A stretch of 64,000 bases of DNA from Glaciecola sp041380235. Lineage in GTDB: Bacteria; Pseudomonadota; Gammaproteobacteria; Enterobacterales; Alteromonadaceae. Location of the stretch: positions 1 through 64,000 of the forward strand of contig NZ_JBGIYY010000001.1 in the NCBI RefSeq assembly GCF_041380235.1, given 5' to 3'. Below are positions 18,628-26,516 of this stretch, in pieces (position 1 is the stretch's first letter; each line of letters begins with the position of its first letter). Made by a program: the position numbers and the translations under genes. A model generated the notes under the pieces. It was given only the letters and a program-made list of their open reading frames with translations, ran no database searches and was not told the DNA's origin.

Positions 18628-19725
18628 TCATCTGCTGTCCTTAAATTGGGTGAAACGCTTCACTGCGCGATTTACGCCAAACAGTATACGATGTTTTAAT
18701 GCACTATTGGCAATATGAAGTGTATATAGCGGATAATGATGGGTACTTAAGGTTTCTTTATATCGGGCGTAGCCGGCTAAAAAGTCATAACGTTCATAAC
18801 CTAGGTTTGCGTAATGCTCTATGGCTAGTTTGTGCATCACAAGGCCGGGCTTATATCGGTTGTCGTCGTCATTATAATTAATTGCCGATAAGTAAAAAAA
18901 CACCGTTTTATGGCTTAACATCATGTATAGATAGCCTAAATCTTGCTCACCCGCTTTAAAATGCAAGACTTCGGTGCGGTAGTTTTCACAATTGTTGCCA
19001 CACAATTGCTTATGAAAATCTACAAAGTGTGGATTGCTAAAACCACTACCAGAATCGGTGTCGCGCCACTGTGCTACATGCAGCGGCGCAGCTTTTTGCT
19101 GTAAGGTATCGATAGGGTTATCAACAACGTCAAATGCTATATCACCATGATTCTTTTGAATATAGTTTTTGCTGCGGTTAATACCGGAGCGAGCATTTTT
19201 AGACAATAGCTTGGCCATGCCGTCGCTGCTGTTTTGTATTAAAGACATGTCGACATACGCCACTTGAGCGGTATCAATAGACCACAAAAAGGTGTGCTCT
19301 GCATCCCACTGCATTGATGGGCACAGCGATATAATCAAGCGATGAAAATTTTCCGTATGACTTAAGGCCTGCAGCAAAGAATATCGACATTGAGGTAGCC
19401 ATGTTTCGCTGCAAATAATATCGTTATGTTCAATCCACATTTGGTCGTATTCAGAGATACCAGTTTGATTAAGATAGTATGTATCGCCATACCAAGCAGT
19501 TTGTTTACCTAAAAACGCAAAGCCAATAGTTTCGCCTTCATTGTTAAACGTAATAAGCGCCGGCATTGCATCTGCGCACTTTAACCAAGCGACAAGCCAT
19601 TGCTCAGACGTAAAGATGCTGCGCATACCTGCAGGCGCCTCGACATCTCTAAATAACTGGCGCACATCGTCCAGGCTATATGTCTGATGAATCTGAGTTG
19701 TAAGGTTTTCTACAATATCCACCAA
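18628..19725 (-). CDS. GNAT/BcsL (CelD)-like acyltransferase
   Basis: 365 residues. The C-terminal half (HFKAGEQDLGYLYMML, then RYKPGLVMHKLAIEHYANLG and YERYDFLAGYARYK) is the acetyltransferase domain of the BcsL/CelD family, which acylates sugars or amino sugars during polysaccharide synthesis. The N-terminal half is a second, divergent GNAT-like fold. It is the first gene of the EPS run that ends at the left edge. Start is uncertain: adjacent TTG (19725) and GTG (19722) are possible, with a weak AGGA 12-15 bases upstream; the next ATG is about 33 codons in. It lies 25 bases before the RIFT-barrel gene. Confidence 0.75.
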   Translation of the reverse strand: MVDIVENLTTQIHQTYSLDDVRQLFRDVEAPAGMRSIFTSEQWLVAWLKCADAMPALITFNNEGETIGFAFLGKQTAWYGDTYYLNQTGISEYDQMWIEHNDIICSETWLPQCRYSLLQALSHTENFHRLIISLCPSMQWDAEHTFLWSIDTAQVAYVDMSLIQNSSDGMAKLLSKNARSGINRSKNYIQKNHGDIAFDVVDNPIDTLQQKAAPLHVAQWRDTDSGSGFSNPHFVDFHKQLCGNNCENYRTEVLHFKAGEQDLGYLYMMLSHKTVFFYLSAINYNDDDNRYKPGLVMHKLAIEHYANLGYERYDFLAGYARYKETLSTHHYPLYTLHIANSALKHRILFGVNRAVKRFTQFKDSR

Positions 19726-19983
19726 GACCGCTAATTATCCTATTGAGTATGAGTGATACGCACGTTTGTGATTGTAAGTAATTCGACGAGACTTACAAGT
19801 CAGATACGAAGCTTAATTGTCTTTCAGAAGTGTAGTTTAGAACAATATGCAGGTCGAGAGGGTATATTTTGTTATATCTAAACTGAACTCTGGATAAGAA
19901 ACAGCGCTCAGGTTAACTAGAATGAAAATGGAGGGTTTAGAAAAAGCCAGAGGCACTTGTGGCAAGATAGGTAAATTTAAAGT
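19726..19983. other. Intergenic region before the EPS run
   Basis: With the flanking terminator this makes a gene-free stretch of about 317 bases. It must carry the promoter for the minus-strand EPS genes starting at 19725, but I found no sigma-54 GG-N10-GC element on the minus strand and no convincing -35/-10 pair. No RNA gene or repeat is evident. Confidence 0.4.
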
Positions 19984-20016
19984 GTAAAAAAACCGGTCAG
20001 TTTACACTGACCGGTT
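19984..20016 (-). terminator. Rho-independent terminator of the PEP-CTERM gene
   Basis: A perfect 10-bp inverted repeat (arms 19991-20000 and 20007-20016, AACCGGTCAG type) closes on a 6-base loop. On the minus strand it is followed by a run of seven T (plus-strand A run at 19986-19992). It lies 27 bases after the stop of the PEP-CTERM gene and insulates it from the EPS genes. Confidence 0.92.
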
Positions 20017-20042
20017 AGTATGACTAACTTGATTGGTAAGTA

Positions 20043-20963
20043 TTACTTTCTACGACGAGAAGCAACACCAAAGCCAATTAGACTTAAGCCTAGAAGCGCT
20101 AAAGTGCTTGGCTCAGGAACTACAGTAGCAGTGATACTTCCGTCTAGAGTAGTTTGACGAATCGCACGAGTTACACCGTCTGTACCAGTTACAGCAAGAA
20201 GACCTGCACCAGTTGGGATAGGCGGGTTAACGTTGGTATCTAACGCGAACTTAGCGAAGTTAGAGTTACCGTTGGCAACAGCCATTGCAGCTAGGTCAGC
20301 AGCGTCTTGCATGTTGCCAAAGTTATCTTCAACGAACAAGAAACCAGCTTCAGCGAAAGTAACGTCGAAGAAGATATCAAGGTTAGCGGCAGTAATTGAA
20401 GACCCAGTTACTTCTGCTCTTAATATTTGACGATCGTTTGCGTCGTTGTTGAAATCATTGAAGAAAAAGTCAATGTAACCGCCGGTATAAACTGGACCAG
20501 TGCCAGTAAGCGTAGCAACAAGATGATACTCTACTTGAAGATCCCAAGTTTGTAAGAAACCTTCAGAATCACCTGTGAGCGGCGGAGACAAAGGACTCAA
20601 TGCGTCGATGTCACACTGGCCAGCACCACAGTTTGGAGTTACCAAGCTTATTGCCGTTGAGCCGTCTAAAGACGTGCCCGCAGCTGGAATACCGAATGTT
20701 GCTAAATCGCTTGCAATGTTAGTATCTACGATACCGCCAGTGAGGTTACCCATAGCGTCGATATCATAAACGGATGTTGCTAGAAGTTGGCTGAAACCAA
20801 ATTCTGTGAACACACCAGTTGTAGTGTTTGCGTCAGCAGTGCCTAAAAAGCGGCCTGCGTCATATGAATTATCAGACAAACCTAAGAAAAGGTTACCCGA
20901 TACTGCGTTTGCCGATACTAAAAGAGTAGCTGCAATTGCGCCTGCTTTAAATAATGTTTTCAT
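20043..20963 (-). CDS. PEP-CTERM sorting domain-containing exported protein
   Basis: 306 residues. It starts with a Sec signal peptide (MKTLFKAGAIAATLLVSANA) and ends with a full exosortase sorting tail at about 282-306: VPEPSTLALLGL, a transmembrane helix and the basic cluster SRRRK. It should be exported, cut at the PEP motif by exosortase and released or attached with EPS. The body is rich in Gly, Asn, Asp and Thr and has no recognised domain; it contains a close cysteine pair (NCGAGQC). The ATG at 20963 is chosen because AAAGGA stands 7 bases before it; an upstream TTG at 20984 lacks a site. It is monocistronic, with a terminator after it and a sigma-54 promoter before it. Confidence 0.9.
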   Translation of the reverse strand: MKTLFKAGAIAATLLVSANAVSGNLFLGLSDNSYDAGRFLGTADANTTTGVFTEFGFSQLLATSVYDIDAMGNLTGGIVDTNIASDLATFGIPAAGTSLDGSTAISLVTPNCGAGQCDIDALSPLSPPLTGDSEGFLQTWDLQVEYHLVATLTGTGPVYTGGYIDFFFNDFNNDANDRQILRAEVTGSSITAANLDIFFDVTFAEAGFLFVEDNFGNMQDAADLAAMAVANGNSNFAKFALDTNVNPPIPTGAGLLAVTGTDGVTRAIRQTTLDGSITATVVPEPSTLALLGLSLIGFGVASRRRK

Positions 20964-21011
20964 TTTATAGTCCTTTTGTTTCAATCAAGTTGTTGGTCAC
21001 GCTGAGAGTAC

Positions 21012-21027
21012 TGCATTTCTAATGCCA
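21012..21027 (-). promoter_or_regulatory. Sigma-54 (-24/-12) promoter of the PEP-CTERM gene
   Basis: On the minus strand the element reads TGGCATT-AGAA-ATGCA, giving exact GG-N10-GC spacing and 9 of 12 matches to TGGCACG-N4-TTGCW. The predicted start of transcription is near 21000, about 38 bases before the ATG at 20963. PEP-CTERM genes in other bacteria are driven by RpoN with the PrsK/PrsR two-component system, so the site fits its gene. Confidence 0.75.
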
Positions 21028-21152
21028 ACTTTTTAAATAAAAAAATAATCATTTAAATACAATGGGTTAGGGCTGAAAGTTGGATTTTTATAATTGCCAG
21101 AATATTACAACTGTTAAATATCCTGACACTCAAACTTACCTAAATTAGAGCC

Positions 21153-23903
21153 TTATCCTTGGTTTGCTGCTTGAATTAATGCATCGAGCTGTGTTTGTTG
21201 TGCTTTATTGTTTGTATTCACACTCGATAGAACGCGAATAGCCATGTTCGTGTTGTTTAAACTTAACAATACTTCGGCGTAGTGCATCGCAATAGCTGCA
21301 TCGTTAGGTAGCTTTTGGTGAGCAAGGGCCAACATCGATTGTGCTTCGTTCGTTTTTCCATTTTTAAAGAGCGCCCAGCCATAGGTATCCATGATTTGAG
21401 GCGAACTGGGTGCTAAATTAGCAGCAGCTTCAGCCGCCTTTAGAGCTTCTGCAGGTTTATTGTCACCAAGATAGGCCATTGCTAAATTGTTATTGGCAAT
21501 AAGGCTGCTAGCATCAATTTTTAAAATTGCTTCATAATATCTTGCTGCATCACTATAAAACCCTTGAGTGAGCATATATTCTGCAACAACTGCCATAGTC
21601 GAAGGCTGTCTGTCTACCTCGTCCACAAACTTTACTAGCATGTCTCTGGCGTTAGTTGTTTGCTTGTTTCGGGCATATGCCCTCGCTAAATTGACGGCAT
21701 TTTCTAGGTTTCTCGAAACTGCATAGAACTTTTCAAATGATTCAACTGCAAGCGCTGGTTGATTTGCAGCAAGCGCTATTTGGCCCTTAAATTTCTCTAA
21801 GATAATATTGGTAGAGCCAGCTTGGATAAGCATATTAAACTCACGCTGCGCCTCGCCGAAGCTAGATGTGCTAATTAAATTTTGCAGTCGGGCAAGTCGC
21901 AATGGCTCTGCATTTGGAAATTGTTGTATTGCATTATCTAAAAATAATCGTAGTTTTTGTTGATTACCTTGTTGTGCATATACGGCGACCAAACGCATGA
22001 TTGGCTGAATATCTTGTGGGTATGCGGCTTTCCATCTTTCGTAAGCACCTGCGGCCTCGCTCAGCATGCCTTCATTATAATAGGTATCGCCTAAGGCCAT
22101 TAAGCCTGTATTTGTTAGGCTATTTACATTTTGCGTTAAAATATCAATTGCCGCCTTGGTTTCTCCCTTCTCGCGATACCAAGTAGCCAATATGATCTTT
22201 GGTGTTTCGAGCTGACTATTATTTTGTTGAAGCTCACTAATAAAAGTAAAATCTCTTTGCTCAAACCCACTAGCGGAAGCAATTTGGATAAGCTCTGCAG
22301 CAGCCGTTTTATTTTCTGGATTTTGTGTAAGAGCGGTATAAGCAGTTTGTCTGGCTTTTTCTGTTTGATTGCTAGCTTTATAACTTCTAATTAAGTTATT
22401 TAAAGCAGCAATGTTTGATTCATCCAATTGCAATGCTTGTTCAAATTTTGCGGCCGCTTGTTCTGCTTCGCCCATGCGTCCGAGAATTTGTCCCTCTAGT
22501 ACTAAGCCTGATACTTGGTCTTGCTCAGCAAGCTGCTTGGCTAAGACCATTGCTTTGTCAAATTCATTTTGGCCCATATACACGTCGGCAAGAAGGAGCC
22601 ACTTTTGAACCACTTCTGGTTGCATTTCGATAGATTGTTCGATTTGCGCAATACCGCCAAAGTCATTTGCTGCAATGCGAATTAAGCCTTGGCGCAACAA
22701 TTGATTAGCGGACGCTTCACCAGAAAGTTGATTGGCAATGTCCATCTGTTGCGAAGCAGATACATAGTCTTGTTCTAACGCAAAGAGCGTAGCGGCAGTT
22801 TCAAATAGAATGGCGTCTAGCTCGCTTTCGCCTTGGAATGATCTCAAGCTTTGCATGGCGTCTGTGCGATATCCTAAGTCGAGCTGAATTTTCGCTAATA
22901 GTCTGTGAATGCTATGAGTTTTAGGAAGCACTGTGGCAGCGCGAGCAAGTGCGCCATATGATTGCTCCAAATTCCCCATTTTTAATGCGCTGAGCCCCAG
23001 CACAATATCGTTTCTAAAGTCATTAAAGTCGCCTTCTTTTGCTTTTACAGCATGAATGAAGCTCGTTTCATAATTTTCATTTAAAAACTCAACTGCACCT
23101 TTGTAAAAGTTCACCGCTGCTTGGTTTGCATTTATTTGAAGTAAAAGGTTAATGTTATCGTTAGCCGCGTCGATTTCACGATCACGTACCTGAATATCAA
23201 TCAATAGCAGTCTGACTAAATGATAATTTGGGTAGATTGCTAGTAGCTGCTCATAGCCTTGTGCAGCCTCTTTGAGTTGCTGTAGCCTATTTTTTACAAG
23301 GCCCTGCAAAAATAACTGCTCGGCTCGATGCTCTTCCTCAACAGCTAGCTCTGAAAGCAGCAGGTCGGCCTGCTCGGGCGCATTTGTAACAAATGCTAAG
23401 TAAGCGCTGGCTAAACTCGCTTTATATTCACTATCAAACTCAGGCACCTCAACGGAAGCCGCTTCGCTCTGATTTAAACGCACTGCTGAAAGATAAGATA
23501 GTAAAGCAATAGATTCTTGAACCTGGCTGTCTAAACTCACACCACTTAGGCTCGACAAATCAATTACGCCCTGAAAATCTTCTTGATAATAAAGGGTGCG
23601 TGCTAAGTATGGGTAAACATCTTTGCCAGCTGCACCCATGTCTAAAGCGCGCCTGAGTTCTTTCTCTGAGGCGTCGAAGTCGCTTAACTTTAAATATACT
23701 TGGCCCAATAAAACGCGAGGCTCAACAGACGTGAAATCTTGAGAAACAATGTTTTTTAGTTCAATAACGGCAGCAGTTAAGTCACCGTTTGCGATGTTGA
23801 CTTTGGCGCTGGCTAGTAATTCCTCTGGGCTTTGTCGAGAGCAAGCAGACAAAAATAGTGTAACGAGCACGATTAATACGCTTAACTTTTTACCGAGCAT
23901 CAT
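21153..23903 (-). CDS. prsT: PEP-CTERM/XrtA system TPR-repeat lipoprotein PrsT
   Basis: About 916 residues from the ATG at 23903, chosen because GAGGG stands 8 bases upstream; an ATG at 23933 has its purine tract abutting the codon. A lipoprotein signal ends in LFLSAC with the lipidated Cys at residue 21. Nearly all the rest is TPR-type helical repeats, for example ASAKVNIANGDLTAAVIELK, AEQAAAKFEQALQLDESN and YLGDNKPAEALKAAEAAANL. The length of ~900 residues and this architecture are those of PrsT, an outer-membrane lipoprotein thought to act in EPS export or PEP-CTERM protein handling. It is followed at ~190 bases by the PEP-CTERM gene, each with its own transcription start as far as can be seen. 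Confidence 0.87.
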   Translation of the reverse strand: MMLGKKLSVLIVLVTLFLSACSRQSPEELLASAKVNIANGDLTAAVIELKNIVSQDFTSVEPRVLLGQVYLKLSDFDASEKELRRALDMGAAGKDVYPYLARTLYYQEDFQGVIDLSSLSGVSLDSQVQESIALLSYLSAVRLNQSEAASVEVPEFDSEYKASLASAYLAFVTNAPEQADLLLSELAVEEEHRAEQLFLQGLVKNRLQQLKEAAQGYEQLLAIYPNYHLVRLLLIDIQVRDREIDAANDNINLLLQINANQAAVNFYKGAVEFLNENYETSFIHAVKAKEGDFNDFRNDIVLGLSALKMGNLEQSYGALARAATVLPKTHSIHRLLAKIQLDLGYRTDAMQSLRSFQGESELDAILFETAATLFALEQDYVSASQQMDIANQLSGEASANQLLRQGLIRIAANDFGGIAQIEQSIEMQPEVVQKWLLLADVYMGQNEFDKAMVLAKQLAEQDQVSGLVLEGQILGRMGEAEQAAAKFEQALQLDESNIAALNNLIRSYKASNQTEKARQTAYTALTQNPENKTAAAELIQIASASGFEQRDFTFISELQQNNSQLETPKIILATWYREKGETKAAIDILTQNVNSLTNTGLMALGDTYYNEGMLSEAAGAYERWKAAYPQDIQPIMRLVAVYAQQGNQQKLRLFLDNAIQQFPNAEPLRLARLQNLISTSSFGEAQREFNMLIQAGSTNIILEKFKGQIALAANQPALAVESFEKFYAVSRNLENAVNLARAYARNKQTTNARDMLVKFVDEVDRQPSTMAVVAEYMLTQGFYSDAARYYEAILKIDASSLIANNNLAMAYLGDNKPAEALKAAEAAANLAPSSPQIMDTYGWALFKNGKTNEAQSMLALAHQKLPNDAAIAMHYAEVLLSLNNTNMAIRVLSSVNTNNKAQQTQLDALIQAANQG

Positions 23904-24237
23904 TTTGTTTCCCTCTAAAATGTTCAAATTCATCCACCTATTTTATATGTGTTAAGTGCCTGTTATTGGTACGGAAGTATACAAGGACCTTTTATCTGCA
24001 AAAGCTTGAGCACTTGACCATTAATCCTATTAAGAATAAACGCTAATGCTGATTTAAACAACAGTTGGCAGAGCGGGTGACAGTAAAACTAAGGGTGAGA
24101 CAATTGAATATGGATGTATGAGAATATGCAAGGTGCAAAAACTTAAAATATAGGGTGTAAATTAGCCGACAAAATAGCGATGCATAAATGCTATGCGCAA
24201 TGAGTGGCTATTGATGATGGACAAAATACGGGTAAGT
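23904..24237. other. Gene-free stretch upstream of prsT
   Basis: About 334 bases. It should contain the prsT promoter: on the minus strand a TATACT hexamer stands at about 23979-23984, but the -35 match is poor. No sigma-54 element in the correct orientation was found, no reading frame longer than a few tens of codons looks real, and no stable hairpin with a T run was seen after the ThiF-like gene. Confidence 0.35.
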
Positions 24238-25095
24238 CTAAGTTAGGCGCTTTTTGGCAATACTATACTTTAACCGCTGCAGCGGGCCTTTGTTACCCAT
24301 GCGACAATGCGTGTGCACTGTTTTATTTAAGTAGGCATCAAAGTGCATTGCTTTTGGAGCTGCAATGATTTTGCCTCTATTCAATACATATTTTAAGACA
24401 TTAGCAGCCACCACGCCTGCACACAGCTTCACTCCCATAATCGTAGAGGGTGTTTTTTGAGCACTAAAATTGGCGCCTTCTGGATATACCAAGTATTTTA
24501 ATTGAATAAGAGAGGGGCTTAACCCCACCATAAATAATACTAATTTTTCAGGCAGGCTTTCTACCGATGAGAAATTAAAGTATTGGTCGTAGGTCATGCT
24601 GCCAGGCACAAAATTGAGCATTGCCGTTCCCATACCAATGGGGGCGGCTATAAATACTGGAATGTTTTTCTCAAGACATTTCTGATACACCAATATTCTG
24701 GCTTCTAATGCAAAAAAGTCGAGACCATCTACATAGGCGTCCACACCTTCTAAAAAGGCATCTACATTTTCAGCAGTAACACCGGTGTCAAAAGTTTTTA
24801 CAGTCGCTTCAGGGTTGATATCGTTGGCGACACTTTCCATGACTTGTGATTTTGGAATGCCTACTGTCGACATGAAGGCGCCGGCCTGACGATTAAAGTT
24901 GTGGACTTCGTACTCGTCGAAATCGGCAATATTAAAGTGTTGAATGCCTAAGCGTGCAAGCGTAACGATATATTCAGCGCCTACGCCACCACAGCCAGCC
25001 ACCGCTACTTTTTTATCTTTTAATTGTGATTGTTCTGCAGGCGTAAGCCAGCCGATGTTACGGGAGAATGCGTTGTCGTAATCAAAGCTAGGCAT
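24238..25095 (-). CDS. ThiF/E1-like adenylyltransferase
   Basis: 285 residues from the ATG at 25095, which has GGTGA 5 bases upstream; in-frame TTG and GTG just before it are less likely. A Rossmann nucleotide site VAGCGGVGAEYI (about 32-43) and the E1 motif DFDEYEVHNFNRQ (about 58-70) are intact, so ATP-dependent adenylation of a C-terminal carboxylate or small acid is plausible. The Cys-x-x-Cys zinc pairs of MoeB/ThiF are not evident. The gene follows the exosortase-associated acyltransferase by 78 bases on the same strand, which suggests that both act on one product. No ubiquitin-like partner is encoded nearby. Substrate unknown. Confidence 0.82.
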   Translation of the reverse strand: MPSFDYDNAFSRNIGWLTPAEQSQLKDKKVAVAGCGGVGAEYIVTLARLGIQHFNIADFDEYEVHNFNRQAGAFMSTVGIPKSQVMESVANDINPEATVKTFDTGVTAENVDAFLEGVDAYVDGLDFFALEARILVYQKCLEKNIPVFIAAPIGMGTAMLNFVPGSMTYDQYFNFSSVESLPEKLVLFMVGLSPSLIQLKYLVYPEGANFSAQKTPSTIMGVKLCAGVVAANVLKYVLNRGKIIAAPKAMHFDAYLNKTVHTHCRMGNKGPLQRLKYSIAKKRLT

Positions 25096-25105
25096 GCGGA
25101 TCACC

Positions 25106-25154
25106 AATCAAAGTATGCTCATTTATAGAATATATATCCGCACATACTTTGATT
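25106..25154. repeat. 12-bp perfect inverted repeat in the acyltransferase-thiF intergenic region
   Basis: AATCAAAGTATG at 25106-25117 is repeated in inverse orientation at 25143-25154, 25 bases apart. In the minus-strand transcript the downstream arm ends right at the ribosome site of the ThiF-like gene. It may be an operator dyad or an mRNA hairpin controlling thiF translation. There is no T run, so it is not a classic terminator. Confidence 0.7.
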
Positions 25155-25173
25155 AGTTTAATTTAAGATAACC

Positions 25174-26025
25174 TTAAGCGGGATATAACTGTGTATCGAT
25201 TTTCTTCAGCATTTGCTTAAAGCCTGATTTAAGCTGGCGTTTGAAGTCATGCGCGTTAATGTAATAGGGCGCGCGTTTGCCATGATAGTTGACGGTGTCG
25301 CCAATTTGTTTAAAGGTAATGCCAACAAATTTCATGTTACGAGCCAGGCGAGGCTCCATCATTACGAATACGTGTGGACGACCGGTTCTAAGTGCAGCTG
25401 CGCCCGCAGCTAGATATAAACCAATGGCAACGAATGGAAAGCAGCGAAGCTCTTTTTCAGAATATTCGTACTCATTAATACCACCGGTGGCCGCATTTTG
25501 AAATTTATCCATTTTACGGCGTCTAAAGCTTGCAGGAACGGCAAGTCTTGAAATTTCACAAATTTGATCACGCGGAAATGCGTTTGGATGAAACTCAGTA
25601 TCGGTGATGCTATCGGCACAAAACTCTTCAACCGGCAATTTTTGCTCATCATTTTCGGTGTAGACCAAGCGCACAGTGCCGGCAAAGTGTTGGCTGAATT
25701 TATGTTGAATTGTGCAATGTAAGGAGTGTTCGTCTACGTTAGTGCGCTCAAGCTTGTCTTCGCAAAGCGGTAAATAGCTCATCTCTTCGCAATAGACTTC
25801 GTGCCTTATACGGTAGCATTTTTCTAGCTCATGTTGCTCACTTGCCACTGCTGACTCAAAAAATTCGCAAAAGTGGTCTGTAAGCTCTTTGGCTTCTTGC
25901 GCTTTTTTATATGCATCAATTGCTTTCGTCACTTTAGATAAGTTCTCTCTTTTAAATTTCTTAAGCGCGGTAAATAGGCTTGTGCCTGAAAAACCAAGGT
26001 CAAAAAAAGTACTCTGTGGACGCAT
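25174..26025 (-). CDS. PEP-CTERM/exosortase system-associated acyltransferase (LuxI/FeeM-like GNAT)
   Basis: 283 residues. CYRIRHEVYCEEMSYLP (about 65-81) is the N-terminal block shared by autoinducer synthases and N-acyl amino acid synthases. FAGTVRLVYT, then ICEISRLAVPASFRRRK and the C-terminal FVGITFKQIGDTVNYHGKRA complete the pattern of the exosortase-associated acyltransferase family. It probably moves a fatty acyl group, perhaps from acyl-ACP, to an amine. Start ATG at 26025 has AGGTGA 4 bases upstream. A sigma-54 promoter lies ~165 bases upstream. The neighbours, a ThiF-like enzyme downstream and an RND exporter upstream, suggest a small acylated product (inference). Confidence 0.86.
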   Translation of the reverse strand: MRPQSTFFDLGFSGTSLFTALKKFKRENLSKVTKAIDAYKKAQEAKELTDHFCEFFESAVASEQHELEKCYRIRHEVYCEEMSYLPLCEDKLERTNVDEHSLHCTIQHKFSQHFAGTVRLVYTENDEQKLPVEEFCADSITDTEFHPNAFPRDQICEISRLAVPASFRRRKMDKFQNAATGGINEYEYSEKELRCFPFVAIGLYLAAGAAALRTGRPHVFVMMEPRLARNMKFVGITFKQIGDTVNYHGKRAPYYINAHDFKRQLKSGFKQMLKKIDTQLYPA

Positions 26026-26192
26026 TATGTCACCTAAATATATATCGGCTGCAATTCTAATTCATCAAGCATTGTGTGAAACAATACTAAATCGAGAAAA
26101 TGTGTGAATTTAGCAAATAGAAAATTGTTTTAAGAGTACGTCCGTGTCGCTTTGAGTGTTACTCACCTAAATCCTTAGATGCCTCAAATATA

Positions 26193-26208
26193 AGCATAAT
26201 TAGTGCCA
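26193..26208 (-). promoter_or_regulatory. Sigma-54 (-24/-12) promoter of the acyltransferase-thiF pair
   Basis: The minus strand reads TGGCACT-AATT-ATGCT, with exact GG-N10-GC spacing and 10 of 12 matches to the consensus. The predicted transcription start near 26182 leaves a leader of about 155 bases before the ATG at 26025. Confidence 0.75.
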
Positions 26209-26516
26209 CTAAGTTTTTGTTTAAGTTAAGCTGCTGAAAAATAAAACTTTAAACATAATTTTGAGTGGTATTCGCTTCAACTTAAAACAGTCGATCTGTA
26301 GCTAAAAACAGACAGTCCTTAAAGTTTCTAATTAGAATATGTATACGTAAAATAACTGCTATGACAGTTTAAGCTCTTGAAAGCAGCATAAGGTTTAAAA
26401 TCTTATACTTAATTACGAAAAAAATGAAAATAGTCATGATTTAACTGGGATCTAGCGGTGTTGCTAAAAAGCAACAGCACTAATTGCAACAAAGGCCAAT
26501 GAGCATAATAAGCAAG
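26209..26516. other. Gene-free stretch between the acyltransferase and the RND exporter
   Basis: Together with the promoter region this makes 491 bases without a gene, AT-rich. It presumably holds the enhancer-binding site for the sigma-54 promoter at 26193-26208. A 7-bp hairpin with an AAAA loop (26459-26476) lies just after the RND gene's stop, but no T run follows on the minus strand, so it is at best a weak terminator. No open frame looks real. Confidence 0.4.

Noticed and set aside
24063..24085. Plus-strand TTGGCAGAGCGGGTGAC, similar to a sigma-54 promoter
   Set aside because: The -12 GC is GA, and no plus-strand gene lies downstream.
26459..26476. Hairpin after the RND exporter gene as a terminator
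   Set aside because: Seven base pairs only and no T run follows on the minus strand.
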